Shown: positions 20,412-33,498 of the stretch, piece after piece
How positions within the stretch are numbered: position 1 is the first letter of the stretch
Layout: every line of letters starts with the position of its first letter
Assembly (NCBI GenBank): GCA_039000515.1
Contig: JBCFYV010011135.1
Coordinates: 13,027,376 to 13,091,375, forward strand
DNA length: 64,000 bases
DNA from: Timema cristinae
Taxonomy: Eukaryota > Arthropoda > Insecta > Phasmatodea > Timematidae
Reading direction: 5' to 3'
Program-made: the position numbers and the translations under genes
The notes under the pieces: model-generated
Databases searched by the model: none
What the model was told of the DNA's origin: nothing
What the model saw: the letters and a program-made list of their open reading frames with translations, nothing else

Positions 20412-23400
20412 ATATATCATTGTTAGACAAAAGCACTTTAGATTTTCTGTATGAAGAGTCGTTGTTCCATGTTTTATAGATTTTCGCGCTCAATGTTAGA
20501 TATTGGTTTGGAAGATTCATGTCATGGCTTTGCTCTAAGTTTAGTATAATTTCAAGATTCATGTTTAATGATTACCATCCCTTTCTCTAAGAGGAGTCAT
20601 ATGATGGACTTTTGATCCTAATTCAATATTTAATTATGTCAGTTATTTGTGTGAATAAAAATTATTAATGCCTTTAAAATTGTCTTCTCGTATTTGGTAT
20701 GTCTACATAGACTACTAATACAGAAAACAATGTTTTATACAGTGATTTACTGTTGAAGCCAGTAATGGTTTACTATTTAGCCTATTTATGATTTTAAAAA
20801 GACAAGTAAAACACAATAAATGCATATCACATTGTTGGATAGAAGATTAAAAGCCCCAATCTACAGGATAAATCTAATATGGGAGACCAGGAGAATGCTT
20901 GCTAATTACTCGCCTATATTGTTGTTCTCACAGTTATTTGCCGATACATAATCATTTTGTTCTTGGTCTCGCAAGTTTCTCATATGAATGTTGCTAGATC
21001 TTTGTCCAAAGGAAAGTAAACTCTGAATTTATGGTTATATTCAATGGCTCACGAACACCCTTTATCACGCAGCAATGATCGTGGCAACCAATATTCTGAC
21101 CATGTGACGGGTTTTGTCCTCCTAAACTTAATTGTTTAGAGTTAGGATCAATCAGCAACAATCTCAGACTGTAGCATGGTCTGTAAAATCAAATATGAGA
21201 AACTGTACATTAGTCTGTTGTTCCATTCCTTGGTGTGTTGTTATTAACACGTGGGAGGTTATTTTTTATCCTTTGACATTACAACAATCTCGTGTAGCTA
21301 TAAACTCATGTTAAGGTTAGAGAAACAAGACAAACATGGTCTGTGATTAAGCCACAAATATTAAAATTTCATTTGCTTGAAATCCAACAATAACGTTCAC
21401 GTTTTCTCTGAAACTTCTGTTTAGTTTCGAGGTATTTGTTCAAGGGAAAGCCACGCCAATGGAATCAAAAGAACTACTTGTGCCAGTGAAACTAGTTTTA
21501 TTTAACTCAAAACATGAATGTAAAACCATAAACAGAACAAATCCATCTTTATCTTTCCTAATTTCCCATTGGTGACACATCCGGGTTAATGGCAAATGAC
21601 GCGAGGAAATAGACTTAGTATAATAATAAAGAGGTAGAAATTTTGACAATCCAATCTTAACAATTTTTGATGATAAAATCAAATAAAGCATCAAAATGTG
21701 ATCTTTAATTTTAGTGAGATAAAAGCTTAAAAATATATATTTCTTGTTAACCCTGAATACTAAGCCTCCTAAAATTTTAACAAACTATTTCTATTTATTT
21801 TTTATTGGGGATTTAAGGGTAACTCAGCACACTAGAATTTCTATGAGCTAGAGTAAAAACCTAGCCATTTTGTAAAAAGAATGGTATTTTCCACATATAT
21901 TCCAGGCTTTGTTTATTCACAATCAACTGGACAGAAAGCTTTACTTTTGCTTTGAAGGAAGTTGTACAATGGCGTTTTATTTCGCAAGAAAAGTCTGTCA
22001 ACCAACAAACATCGGTTCCAGAGCCAAACAGTTTACCCCAATTGCACCGAGGTCAACTAACACAACCTATCCTGTTACATCTCTACACTATAGATAATAT
22101 ATAATAAATAGAACACACATTTTGTTTAGTATTGATTCATCCTAAGCCGAGACCTGACGTGAACAAAGCCAAGAGGAAGTCTATGTTCTGAATTGTTACT
22201 GAACAGACTTTCATTAGCATCCATTCACTAAATAGTCCCTCCTATGTTTTGTATTAAACTCATTTTATAATAACATTAAAAAATTATTATAGCTATATTA
22301 TCATTTCATTTGATTTAGAAATTATAGTTTAAGCTTTGTAAGTGCAATTTGAATACCAACAAACTCCTGACTCAACGCTGTTAGAACCTATGGTACAGTC
22401 CTTATCTCATGGTAATGTCAAATCACCAACGGTCAGACGACAGTTTATCTCGGTAGCGTTGAGTGATGGTTGTGAGAGTTGAGTTCTTTCCATCTATTTA
22501 TGGTGTTAGTTGAGTGTGGCCAGAGTTTTGTAAAACATAAGACAGGATATTTAAAAGCATTAAAGAATACAAAAATTCATAGTGACTTAATTAACTATGG
22601 AACAAAATACACATTGTCACGCCTGTTTAAAATATTTCACTGGTCTTGAACCAATCATGTAGGTCCTTCTAGTAGTGATTGTTGAGAGTCTCAGGTTAGG
22701 GTGAATCAATAATAATGTTTATTTGATCATAACCTACTAACTTAGGTCACCTTACCTTTAATTTAAATTTTACGTTATAAGTGATACATTTGCTTAAATG
22801 ATAGCATTTGTTTGATGAAAGAGATTCGAAACTAATTGTCAACTAAAGATTTATATTTAATACATTTGATTGTTTCAGTTTGGATTTCAGTTTTATTGGT
22901 TCATTTAGTGCATGTGTATGTATGACTAAGATTTAGTATCGTCCAAACCACCACATGTTTTATCATAGCTAACCTAAATGAAATATTTTATAAATATATA
23001 AGAAAAGGCATAAACCAGTTCTTAATATTAAAACACATACTGTATGGTACAAAATCAAAAATCTCAATACCTCTTTTGGTATAATAAAACTATATTTTAC
23101 TTATAAACTCTTTAAAAGTCTAATATTGAAAAAAAAAAAAATGCTTTATACTGTTTACAACTATTGTAATATTTTTTATTTCATTTAACGCCCAATGTGT
23201 TTGCAACATTATATAGCTTTGCTTTGGCTCACATTTTATGAAAACAAAAACTAATCTGTGATAAGATATATTTATGATATGAAATCATAGTTGTATTGTA
23301 GATGTATATGTGAAGAAAGTACCAATAGTGTTGACTTTGATGGTGTTATTAAAATTGACATGAAGGTATATTTCAAGTTTTTAAACATGAAAAACAAACA

Positions 23401-23874
23401 TTTTATTTCAAATTGGGATTGTTTTTAACTATTAATGTTGAGACTTTTTTCCAATAGTTTGCTTAATCTTTCCGGATTTAATCATGGAGGTTCTTATAAA
23501 ATTGTGTTTGAAATAGAACTAACTTTCAGTGCTCAGAAAGAATGTGTGTTTTTTTAAGGACAGTTTAACTAATTTTTGAAACTCATTGAAATAGGTGCAT
23601 TAAAAGCGGTAAAGATGGTTTTAATTCTGACTTTTGTCACCTATATCTAAAACCTACTTAATTTCCTTATTTGAATATTTACCTAAAAATTGTGTTCTCT
23701 TTGTCCAGAATGAATAATAATGGAGGTGTTAGAATTTCCATTAAAATTAAATACTTAATACAAATATTACACATCTATTTACTTATTGAAACATTTTCAC
23801 ACAAATAGCATATGTACTTTCACTGTAATCAATGGATAAAACTGTGACTGTAGGGCTTGAAGCCCTTAATACAA

Positions 23875-25269
23875 AATATAAATTATACTTTCTTTGTTCT
23901 GAATGGATAAGAAGGTGATTGGATAAATAACTCTCCACCTTGAAGATCTTGTCACAAACATCACACTTATACTTTCTTTGTTTTTAATGAATAAAAAGGT
24001 GACTGTTTAAATTTTTCTTAATCTTGAAGCTCTTATCACAAACATCACACTTATACTTTCTTTGTTTTGAATGGATAAGAAGGTGACTTTTTAAATTCTT
24101 CCTCGCCTTGAAGCTCTTATCACAAACATCACACTTATAATTTCTTTGTTCTGAATGTATAAGAAGGTGGCCTTTTAAATTCTTCCTCGCCTTGAAGCTC
24201 TTATCACAAAAATCACACTTATACTTTCTTTGTTCTGAATGGATAAGAAGATGACCTTTTAAATTCTTCCTCGCCTTGAAGCTCTTATCACAAACATCAC
24301 ACTTATACTTTCTTTGTTCTGAATGAATAATAAGGTGACTGTTTAAATTCTTCTTCACCTTGAAGCTTTTATCACAAACATCACACTTATAATTGCTTTG
24401 CTCTGAATGAGTAAGAAGGTGACTTCTTAAATTCTTCTTCGCCTTGAAGATCTTATCGCAAACATCACACTTATAATTTCTTTGATCTGAATGTACAAGA
24501 AGGTGATTGTATAAATAACCCTTCACCTTGAATAACTTATCACAAACATCACACTTATACTTTCTTGGTTTTGAATGAATAAAAAGGTGACTGTTTAAAT
24601 TTTTCTTCCACATGTAGCTCTTATCACAAAAATCACACTTATACTTTCTTTGTTCTGAATGAGTTTGAAGGTGACTTTTTAAATTCTTCTTCGTCTTGAA
24701 TATCTTATCACAAACATCACATTCATACTTTTTTTGATCTGAATGCAAAAAAAGGTTGTAAATACCTCACTTGAAGATGTTATCAGAAACATCAGACTTA
24801 TACTTTCTTTGATCTGAATGTACAAGAAGGTGAGTGTATAAAGAACCCTTCCACTTATAGCTCTTATCACAAACATCACACTTATACTTTTTTTGTTTTG
24901 AATGAACTAGAAGGTGGTCGTTATGACACCCCTTTTCTTGATATCCTTATTGCAAACATTACACTTGTACTTTCTATTTAGAGTATAGATCAGATTTTCC
25001 TTGGTATTATTGTGCTCAGTAGTAGACTCTTCACACAAATTTTTAAACAAATTTACATGTTTCGTCTCAATTATTTCTTGACCAGATCTCGTACTGTTTT
25101 CACCAAGTGATGAATCATTCAGAAAAATATTCTCCTTCTGACCCATTAATTTTAAAGTTTCTTTTGTCTTCTTTGTGAATTAAACATTTCTCTAAATTAA
25201 AATATTTGCATGGTAGCAAACATCAGTAACTTGTGACGGTAAGTCTAGAGTGGAAGGTGTGAATTCAGT
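23875..25269 (-). pseudogene. C2H2 zinc-finger exon, decayed (copy C)
   Basis: Homologue of the intact exon at 14,202-15,692. The splice acceptor (complement of 25,270-25,277) is kept. The leader has a one-base loss near 25,216 and a one-base gain near 25,155. A disruption near 24,750-24,775 breaks the early fingers. The clean part, 23,984-24,748, encodes about nine fingers with the same SEQRKYK-type linkers. A Ser codon has become TAA at 23,984-23,986, after which another finger still reads in frame. Three consecutive fingers (about 24,060-24,330) are nearly identical, a pattern not seen in copy B, so the arrays have been reshuffled since duplication. Probably not functional, although a shorter product starting at the ATG at 25,146 would still be cut by the later break. 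Confidence 0.75.
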
Positions 25270-26269
25270 CTGTAATGAAATTGGAAATAAAAATTAAAAA
25301 ATTATTCTAAATATTAATTAAATAAAAACATATATATTGGGTTTCAAGTCTTAAAAGTTTAATTTATGAGCTACCAAACTAACATTATCATACATATTAA
25401 GAAGGAAAATCATAACTTAACTAAAGTAAGAACTAAAAAAATAAAAATACAACTAAAATAATCATTGGAATTGTGTCAATGCTCCTTGAAGTAATTTCTG
25501 GTATTTGAGTTATGTACGAGAACATGAACTAGAAATAGTTATACCTACAAAACCTGAAGATAAATTTGAATTTTTTTGATTTTGATGAAAAGCAATTTAT
25601 TCCTGCCCAAATAAAGCCAAATGTTAAATATCATGCAAAGATAATGTGTTAAATTTATCTTTGCATTGTTTTTCTACAGATTCAGTCTTGTCAAATATTT
25701 TTAAAAATGTTAAATATTCTGAAAATTGAAAAATGATACCTGGACACAGGAATCGAAACTGGGTCATCAATTGAACTAGATCCCATTTTTAAATTTTCAG
25801 AATATGATATATATGTGAATTGTTCCCTCACTAAATGCATACATAATAGCTTCAGCTATTTTATTCTTAATAGTGTTAAAATGAGAAATTTATAATTCAG
25901 AAGAACTGTAGCCATATTTGTGAATAGGAATAGAATGAAACTAGCCTTTTAGGAAAAAAAAAAACATTCAGTACACCTGCCTGGTATTCAAATACATGTA
26001 CTCTTTAAAATAAGAATTTCAGTCTATTGATAAAATGACGCCTTATATTGTTCAATCCCTCTTGCAGGTTTTAAGTTTTGTTGTTGTGATGATAAAAATA
26101 TAACCTGCAATAAAGAACACAACTCAAAAGTATTTAAAGCTACACCTGTACTAGATTAGTAAGTGGCTGGACAGGACTAAATAAATGAGTAATAAGCTTA
26201 TATGTAATAATTAAATAATTGATTATTTTTTACCATAGTCTTACTACTTTCATGTTTTACAATATGTAC

Positions 26270-26465
26270 TAATAACTTCAATGAGTTACATATTAGGAAT
26301 GGTAAATTCAGTGGATTTGTACCCTTATTTGCATGGAGTGAGGGTGGAAAATATTTATGGAAAACCACCTTAAGTTCATTCGAATGGGATTATAAGCTTG
26401 TTCTCCCTGTCAGTGTCAGGCTGGTCTTACAGAAGAGGGACCCTTAAACCACCAAGCCAGGTAAA
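26270..26465 (-). mobile_element. Old SINE-B relic in copy C
   Basis: Same relic as 1,500-1,705 in copy A. Confidence 0.55.
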
Positions 26466-27199
26466 CCATTATAAATTTGATATATAAGATATTTTTGGTA
26501 TTTTAAAAGCTATAATAACTTGCTTTATTTAATTAAAATAATTGAAACATACATGATAAACATACAACAATATAATAATCAGTAGAGTAATTTAACTTTC
26601 ACTTTCAATAATTATTTGAGCTATTTAATATACTTTCTAAACTGAAATATAATTATATCATCACATGTATTAGGACTTAGAAACTAACTTAAATTTAGAA
26701 CTAACACAACAACCTGCCCCTGAATATTAATTCCTCACTGTGAAAGTAAAAACCCACATTTTACCAATGATAATATTTCTGTCAATCAAGGGAATGGAAC
26801 CCAGCACGCTTAACTAAGAATACAGACTGGATAACGACTGAGCTAAGGTGTTGAACTGGTTAAGTGAAATCTGTTCATGATAGGTTTTTACCTGGGCAAC
26901 AGTTCAAAAATCATATGTTTAGTTTTTGGGTGGCCAACACTAGTAAAAGACCACTGTTTAGTTAAGAATGTCAAGGTTTTTAATCGCATATTATATTAAA
27001 AATATTGTCAACTTAAGTTTTCTCACACTATTTAATTACTTTTAATAATTTCTTTCTACCCAATCCAAAACCATACATTATATATAATTAAAAGATCTTG
27101 TTCTTCGTTTTGTAATGCTATAGATAAAATGTAGTATAGTGCATAAATTAATAACCTTTTAATAAAGGCATCATATTTACTTGGAAAAGATAAAATACT

Positions 27200-27252
27200 T
27201 GTCTTATATATATAAATAAATAAATATATATAATATATATATATATATATAT
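27200..27252. repeat. TA-rich microsatellite
   Basis: Interrupted (TA)n/(AAAT)n run, partly self-complementary. Confidence 0.8.
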
Positions 27253-27478
27253 GATTATGTTATCGTATTTCAAAATATTTAACTGAATAAAATATGTTTC
27301 TTTACCATGTTGGTGCATCATTGTAAATAACTTTTTTCCATCATGTTCAATCACATAACTCAAATTCATCGGTTGCCATTTTAAAGTTATATTCATTACA
27401 ACTTTTATGAAAATGCTGCGAATAATAATTTTTTTAAGTGAAATAAAATTATAAATAAGGTTATTGTGCCAGTCCTCA

Positions 27479-29238
27479 AATAAATATAACTAATATTGGC
27501 CTGAATGAATGTGGTTAACGATCACATTCATACATTACCATATATTTTAATCACAGTTATCCAAAGTGACAGATGTCAGCTGTTGGCGTAAAGATATATT
27601 ACAGACTTTTTATAGTAACTTTATCAGCTGTCATCCAATAAACTAATGGCGTGAATGTACTATAATTGGAAGTGTGGTTTGATAAAGTGTGGATTTTTGC
27701 ACACTCTTATTGGTTATCAACCTGGGACCTCCAGTCAAGCCCCGAGTAGAGGGTGTTTTACCTGCATTTGAGTCGAAGTTGCGTGGGGAACCCTTTGGAA
27801 AAATCACCCTCAGGAGACCCGACCAGGATTCAAACCTCGTTATCCCTTGTACTGTTGGTTATAGACTGACCTTAGGTCTATCAACCTTGAAGCTCCTTGT
27901 AGGAACATGTAACGAAGTCTATTCGACTAAATTGAAATTAGGAAGGAAGTGGTGATCGGGAACGGGAATTTGAGGAACTAAAGCTTTTAATAAACTATTA
28001 TAAATAAATAATTCAATCTTGGTTATCATTATTAAATAATTACATATCTTTGTACCTTTTTTTATGTATTTAATTTTTCTTTGATATTCTTTTTATACTA
28101 AGTTTTTTTAAAATGTAAAGTCTTCAACTAAAATACTATTGGTCCATTTTCCGTATCTTGAAAAACTTGTCACTGATTGGCCATCTCCTAAGATATGAAT
28201 TTCCTGATTTGCAAGGAACGCCTTTGTCTCGGCCTATTTCCTTTTTGGCTGTAATACTGGTGAGACGTGATATTTTATTCTCTTCCTTTTTTTAAATAAT
28301 TTGTAAATCTTTTCCAAATTAACATGTAGTCGTTTTCCTTTTTTTTTTATTTCTTATTTTAGTATCATGAAGTAAGGTTTCCGTGTAGTTTTATATTTTT
28401 TTCATGATCTTTTAAGTTTTTATTATTAGATAACTTTTGTATTGGAATGTAACGCCAAATTTGTCAACCATGTGGCCAGGTTTTTCTTTGATGCTATTAT
28501 TTTTTATCAATCGACATCCTACATATCACAATAGTTAAATAACAACAGTATTAGGAATTATGTATGATAGTTGAAGACTATTTTCTTTATCTTTATTAAT
28601 TTTATGTTTGCTTCTATGATCTTCTGATGGAGACATCTTTTGTGAGGGGTGTTTGTAACAAATCGGTAAGGTAGTGAATGTAAAACGTTTCCTTTTTGTT
28701 TTTGTTTTTAAATTAACCTAATTAACTAAATATCTTTATTTTTCATCTTTTTAAATTTTGTTTTTCTCTTAATAAATTCTAAACTTTTAATAAATGGATT
28801 GTGATTTAAACAACCTCATGGGAAACCATGTGTTTTGGTATTATTCCCAACCTTTTGTTTTTTGTTAATTAATATTTGACTTAGTTCTTTTTCAGTCTTG
28901 ACTAAGTAGAAAAAAGGGGGTTTAATAAGTGTCTGGTTACCTTTAAAATGAGGCGATCAGTACACCCTGTCTTCAGCAGAAAAGTCTAACATGAAAGTGA
29001 CAATTTATATTGTTCAGCCACTGAGAATATTACAAATAATTTAAAAGTATTTTCAAGTTTTAAAAAAATATATGTGTGATTATACATTTGTTTATAATTT
29101 TTAGTATGTGTATAACGAGAACGAGTGGAAAGTCATTATGTTAAATTACTTTTTTTTTTGTTAAGTCACAAACAAATTAGTCGTACATTGCATTCTTTTC
29201 TGCATCGCCCATGAAGTAGAGATATTGCCGCCTTTTTT
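27479..29238. other. No gene seen; T-rich DNA with a SINE-B-like relic
   Basis: AT-rich, in places strongly T-rich on the plus strand (28,020-28,420). At 27,735-27,880 blocks such as 'cctgcatttgagtcgaag' and 'gacccgaccaggattcaaacc' resemble a decayed minus-strand SINE-B. No ORF, RNA gene or tandem repeat is supported. Confidence 0.45.
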
Positions 29239-29502
29239 AATAATAATAATAATATTTAACACCGGGTCTTACTACCCATTCGGGTTATATGCTTTAAGTA
29301 CTAATTACGCTAATGAATTAGGAATTGGGATGGTTGAATTTGAGGAAGTGAACCCACATTTGCGTGAAGGGAGAGTGGAAAATCATTTAGGAAAAACCAC
29401 CCCCAGTTCACCCGACCGATATTCGAACCTCGATCTCCTCGTCCTCAGCAGTCGAGCTAAACACGACAAGCATGTTAGCCAACTACGCCACCGAGGCAGA
29501 TC
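29239..29502 (-). mobile_element. SINE-B, near full length, minus strand
   Basis: From left to right: (aat)n tail, the complement of the shared tail ('cgggtcttactacccatt'), the body, then the complement of a tRNA-like head ending 'aactacgccaccgaggcag'. Flanks 'gccgcctttttt' and 'atcaccttttttt' are a possible degenerate target duplication. Confidence 0.8.
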
Positions 29503-30709
29503 ACCTTTTTTTAAAAAGTATGTTCCTCTATAGACCTATACAACTATGTTCTTATTGGACATAATATGTTAATAGTATATTATACTATTAAATCTCTGTT
29601 GTTAAACTGTTGTTAAAGTTTTATGCCTGTATTATATTCTTGTATCCTATTTATTATTCATGGGTGTTTGTCGAGGGAGTGTTAATTGATTAAATCGTCC
29701 CATTTGTCGGTCATACTGGGGTCATCAGGTGGTTAGTCTACAATTTCAGAATTGAAACATTTATGTCCTTGACAGTTGTTATACGTGGGTGAACAGTGTA
29801 AACCAACTTTTATAACAATCACACCATTTACCGCACCCTAATTTTCAAGCACATATGGAAGTCTTAATCAGGGTGGTGGGTGCAGGTGCCTCGGTTGTAC
29901 ACACAGGTGTTAATCTGTTTTTAACGTGTTAAACGGGACTCAAAATACTATACATATGATTAACACGATAAATGAAAGATATAATATATTCTAATAATAT
30001 GTGGCAGATATTAACTCATGGTGAAATCATGTTGCCGGGAAACACGCGAACTACAGCAAAGTGCCCCAGTTGACTGTTCCTGGAGGTTCATCAAAACACC
30101 ACCTTACTCGCAAGCCCCACTTCAGTGAAATGACAGAGCTGTTTCTCTGGGTTCTCCACGCAGTCTAGTAATGCTAGTTGCCATTCAGCACAATCTTACA
30201 AATTCACCTTCCCCCTTTTGTCCTGGTGGACACCCTCATCAAAGACTTCAGTCCCTTTGTATAAATTGGTCTCTCCACCTCACCGCAGATAAAGACAAGT
30301 CTGAGACAATGAGTATTTGAATGTTAAGATCTGCGTTGGAGTCTTAGTATTCTCTTTCTCTATGTCCATATGACATAGTTTATTGTGTCAGAATTTCTGA
30401 CTTGTTTTTATATGTCCTTAAGGCCCTGCATACCCTCTCTGGCGGTGTATTGAGCTTTCAGCTCTCAAAATAGATGGCGTTGCTAAAGTTATACAAACTG
30501 GTGGATTCCAGCCATCAGGTTGGTAGAGTAACTGATTTGTTTAAACAAGTGGGAGGCTTGCTGACCGCTAATCAGTCAAGGCCACAAGAAAACTTTTCCT
30601 AGAACTGAGAGAGATAGGAAGTGTAGTGCAGGACTGTAAAGTGTGTAGGCGAGCAAGTTTGACTAAACGTGGGGGGATAAAACGTCAAGATACAATCATA
30701 CTCTCGAAC
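29503..30709. other. No gene seen
   Basis: About 1.2 kb of mixed-composition DNA, somewhat less AT-rich than the flanks. I find no ORF above background, no RNA gene and no clear repeat. Confidence 0.4.
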
Positions 30710-30714
30710 AGAAA

Positions 30715-30945
30715 AATTAGCCTAGCCATCCCGTCCAGCTAGACGCTTCTTTCTGGGGGTTCAAATCCCTGATGAGGGTATTTTGGGGAGATATTATTCA
30801 ATCGTTTCCTTCTATTCTCCCACGAAAATGTGGGTACATTTCCTTAATATTTCAACCTTCATCCCCACCACCCCAATATCGCAATTAATATACATGTATT
30901 CAGCCCAGACGGGAAGTAAAACGCGATGATTTTGACTAATAACAT
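30715..30945 (+). mobile_element. Old SINE-B relic, plus strand
   Basis: Blocks 'gggggttcaaatccctgat' (box B), 'cacgaaaatgtgggtacatt' and the tail-like 'gacgggaagtaaaacgcgat' occur in SINE-B order but are strongly diverged. Confidence 0.55.
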
Positions 30946-31127
30946 GTGTGATTAGTTGGTCAGCTTGAATCCCAATAGAGTCGAGGTCTCTTAGTTCTAG
31001 ATCCTAACTAGATATGAATTAACGTAGTGTACAAATCGGAGCGCTACTATCCCTTAGCCTGTGTGAAATCTGAAAACATAATTTTTACCAGTATTTCACG
31101 AGCTTTGATGAGTTGTGTACCCACCCA

Positions 31128-31364
31128 TCTTAGTGGCCATCCTTAAATTACGTAGGGATTTTAGGGGGGTGGGGAGGGAGGTTGAGTATTTCCCAACGTT
31201 TTCTTACAAGGGGTCCGGAAGTCATAATTTATCTTACGTAAGGATTTTTATGAGGGGGGGGGGGGGGGGCATGGAAAATCATACGATACCTTACATAGGG
31301 TGAGGGGAGGGTGGGTTGAAAACCATGAAAAAAGGCCTAACGTAATTTAAGGACGGCCCCTAAC
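31128..31364. mobile_element. MITE-like element with G-rich core
   Basis: Inverted ends: left 'ggccatccttaaattacgta', right 'acgtaatttaaggacggccc'. The interior is G-rich on the plus strand and includes a run of 17 G at about 31,254-31,270. A related short element is at 38,372-38,484. There is no coding capacity. The superfamily is not assigned; TA or TTA-like flanks are possible but not decisive. Confidence 0.65.
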
Positions 31365-31776
31365 CAACGTAATCCTTCCAGTTCTTCATGTAATAAAAGG
31401 ACATACATATCTGTTATCTTGCAAAGTATAAACGGTAGCTCCAAATGTTAATAATGCCCCAGAGGTAAGTTAAACAAAACCAGATGAAAAGAAAGTCTTA
31501 TAAATGCCATCACTTTACGCCAAAATCTGCGTTAATTGGTCTATTAGACTTACTACTATCATAAAATATTTTATTATTCAGAAAACTCAGTGTTACATCG
31601 CGTATCTGCGGAGGTACACGTTCCACAGTTTGGGAATCACTTCTCTATAGTCTAAGCCAGACCATCTCAATGGGGTGCCGAGGCACCCTACGGTGCAGCG
31701 AGAAAGTATGAGGAGTTAATAATTGAGTCTATATAAAAATTGTACTAGAAAAATATGCTTAGTTTAGTTAATACTA

Positions 31777-32037
31777 ACCCGCCTTGGTGGCGTAGCTGGC
31801 TAACGCGCTTGTCGTGTAGAGCTCGACTGCTGAGGACGGGGAGATCGAGGTTCGAATCTCGGTCGGGTGAACTGGGGGTGGTTTTTCCTAAATGGTTTTC
31901 CACTCTCCCTCCACGCTAATGCGGGTTCACTTCCTCTAATTAAACCTTCCCAATTCCTAATCCAACAGCATAATTAGTACTTAAAGCGTATAACCCGAAC
32001 GGTTAGTAAGACGCGGTGCTAATTATTATTATTATTT
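31777..32037 (+). mobile_element. SINE-B, full length
   Basis: The best copy of the family: tRNA-like head with 'tggcgtagctggctaac' (box A) and 'gaggttcgaatctcgg' (box B), body with 'gcgggttcacttcctct', then the shared tail 'gcgtataacccgaacgg' plus 'tagtaagacgcggtgct' and (att)n. The direct repeat gttaatacta is at 31,767-31,776 and 32,038-32,047. Confidence 0.88.
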
Positions 32038-32047
32038 GTTAATACTA

Positions 32048-33043
32048 GTTTTATTTTTCTAAGATACAATATTAATTAAAATAGAGTATATTTTTTTTAG
32101 TACGTCATCTAATTAGTGTTTCCTAAACTCAAAACACATAGACATAAGGCTGTTTCATAAAAAAAATGGCCCGAAATATAGGGAAAGTATCAAAATATAC
32201 TGCCCTGAAATAGAGATGGAGAAAAAATTTATGCTCTAAAAATAGTGTGCTCCCATTCATACGGCACATAATCTTCCGTGCCCGTAGTTTCATAAACGTA
32301 AACAATGAACACCTTACACTCTGTTCCCCATTTTCTCTATAGAACATAGACTACTAAAATTCAATTCAAATGTCCCAACAAATTTAATACCTCTAGGCCA
32401 AATTATTTAATTCTGGACCAGAACATGACAAACCCAAAAATATTCATATAAAAGATACAAACGGAGTTCCCCAGCCGTCACTGTATCACTATGTAGGGGG
32501 GGAAATCTAACTTCACCACGATAATTATTTCAGATATGGTGGGAAACGAACACTAAGTCCACAGTTCAGTATGTAAACGTGCTGTCCTGAAATTAATAGC
32601 ATAAATTTACATTAATTTATTTTAATTTGGCATTAGAGCCTATTCCATTTTTAAAATCTTATTTAATTTAACAATAATGTATCAAAGATAATTAAAATAT
32701 AGTTTAAGTCACACCTTTACAAAGAAATAGAGCTCGTGTCAAGGCGTCATTTACATTATTATATTCAAATACATACCTGTGAACGGCCTTGGATCCATCC
32801 CAAATAAATAAGTTAGTTACATAGCTTATTACAAATAAATGCCACTAAGGCTAACTTTGATTAAAAATGTATATCTATAAAAAGTAGTGCCAGCAATATA
32901 ATATATTATTTCTTTTCATACAAGCACTAATTTGGGAATCAATGTTTAGTAATAAAAAAAAAGCTCCTTGTGTAGGTTTCATATTGTTGAACATCATTAG
33001 TAATTTACATAGATTAGATGTTAATAACAAGTATAAAAATATT

Positions 33044-33044
<1 letters not shown>
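32048..33044. other. No gene seen
   Basis: AT-rich DNA with no supported ORF, RNA gene or repeat. Confidence 0.4.

Positions 33045-33079
<35 letters not shown>
33045..33079. repeat. (TAA)n microsatellite
   Basis: About eleven ataa/taa units directly before the left end of the element at 33,082. It is not preceded by a SINE tail. Confidence 0.85.
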
Positions 33080-33081
33080 GG

Positions 33082-33498
33082 TAAGCCTGTGAGAATCTTA
33101 GAAATTTCAAGTCCGAATCCAAATCGTAGTAGGATTCGGATACAATTCGAGATTTAGAATATTTTTCGGATTCCATCCAAAATTTAAAATATTAATATTG
33201 TATTGAAAAGATATGAATTCGATTTTAAATTTCGAATCTAAATAAATCCTAAATTCGGATTCAATTAATTTAGCTCAAAATCTGAGTGATTCAGATTTGG
33301 ACCTATTTTTAAAATAAAATATTAAATCAACTTTTTTAGACAACGGATTCGACCGGGATTTAATTTGATAAAACAAAACTAGCATGAGATTAAATTCTTA
33401 CTCGATTCTAATTTTTTCAAGAATAAGATTTGATTCAAGTCAGCCAAGATTCGGATTCAATATGAAATTGAAAATAATTATGGATTCACACGGGCTTA
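33082..33498. mobile_element. Putative MITE with internal GATTCGG motif repeats
   Basis: Inverted ends: taagcctgtgagaatc (33,082-33,097) and gattcacacgggctta (33,483-33,498), 14 of 16 complementary. The interior is crowded with variants of 'attcggattc' in both orientations. No ORF. Family unassigned. Confidence 0.55.

Larger units (their letters stand above)
18993..27478. repeat. Segmental copy C of the zinc-finger unit
   Basis: Aligns with copy B from its start to 26,187 and with copy A from about 24,980 to 27,478, so it is the only copy complete in the window. Differences: the hAT-like insertion (19,422-20,411), no LINE, and a decayed zinc-finger exon. Positions 20,417-23,870 are AT-rich and match 10,690-14,050 of copy B; no preserved ORF is seen. 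Positions 25,270-27,478 are intron-like DNA with SINE relics and a TA repeat. Confidence 0.85.
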
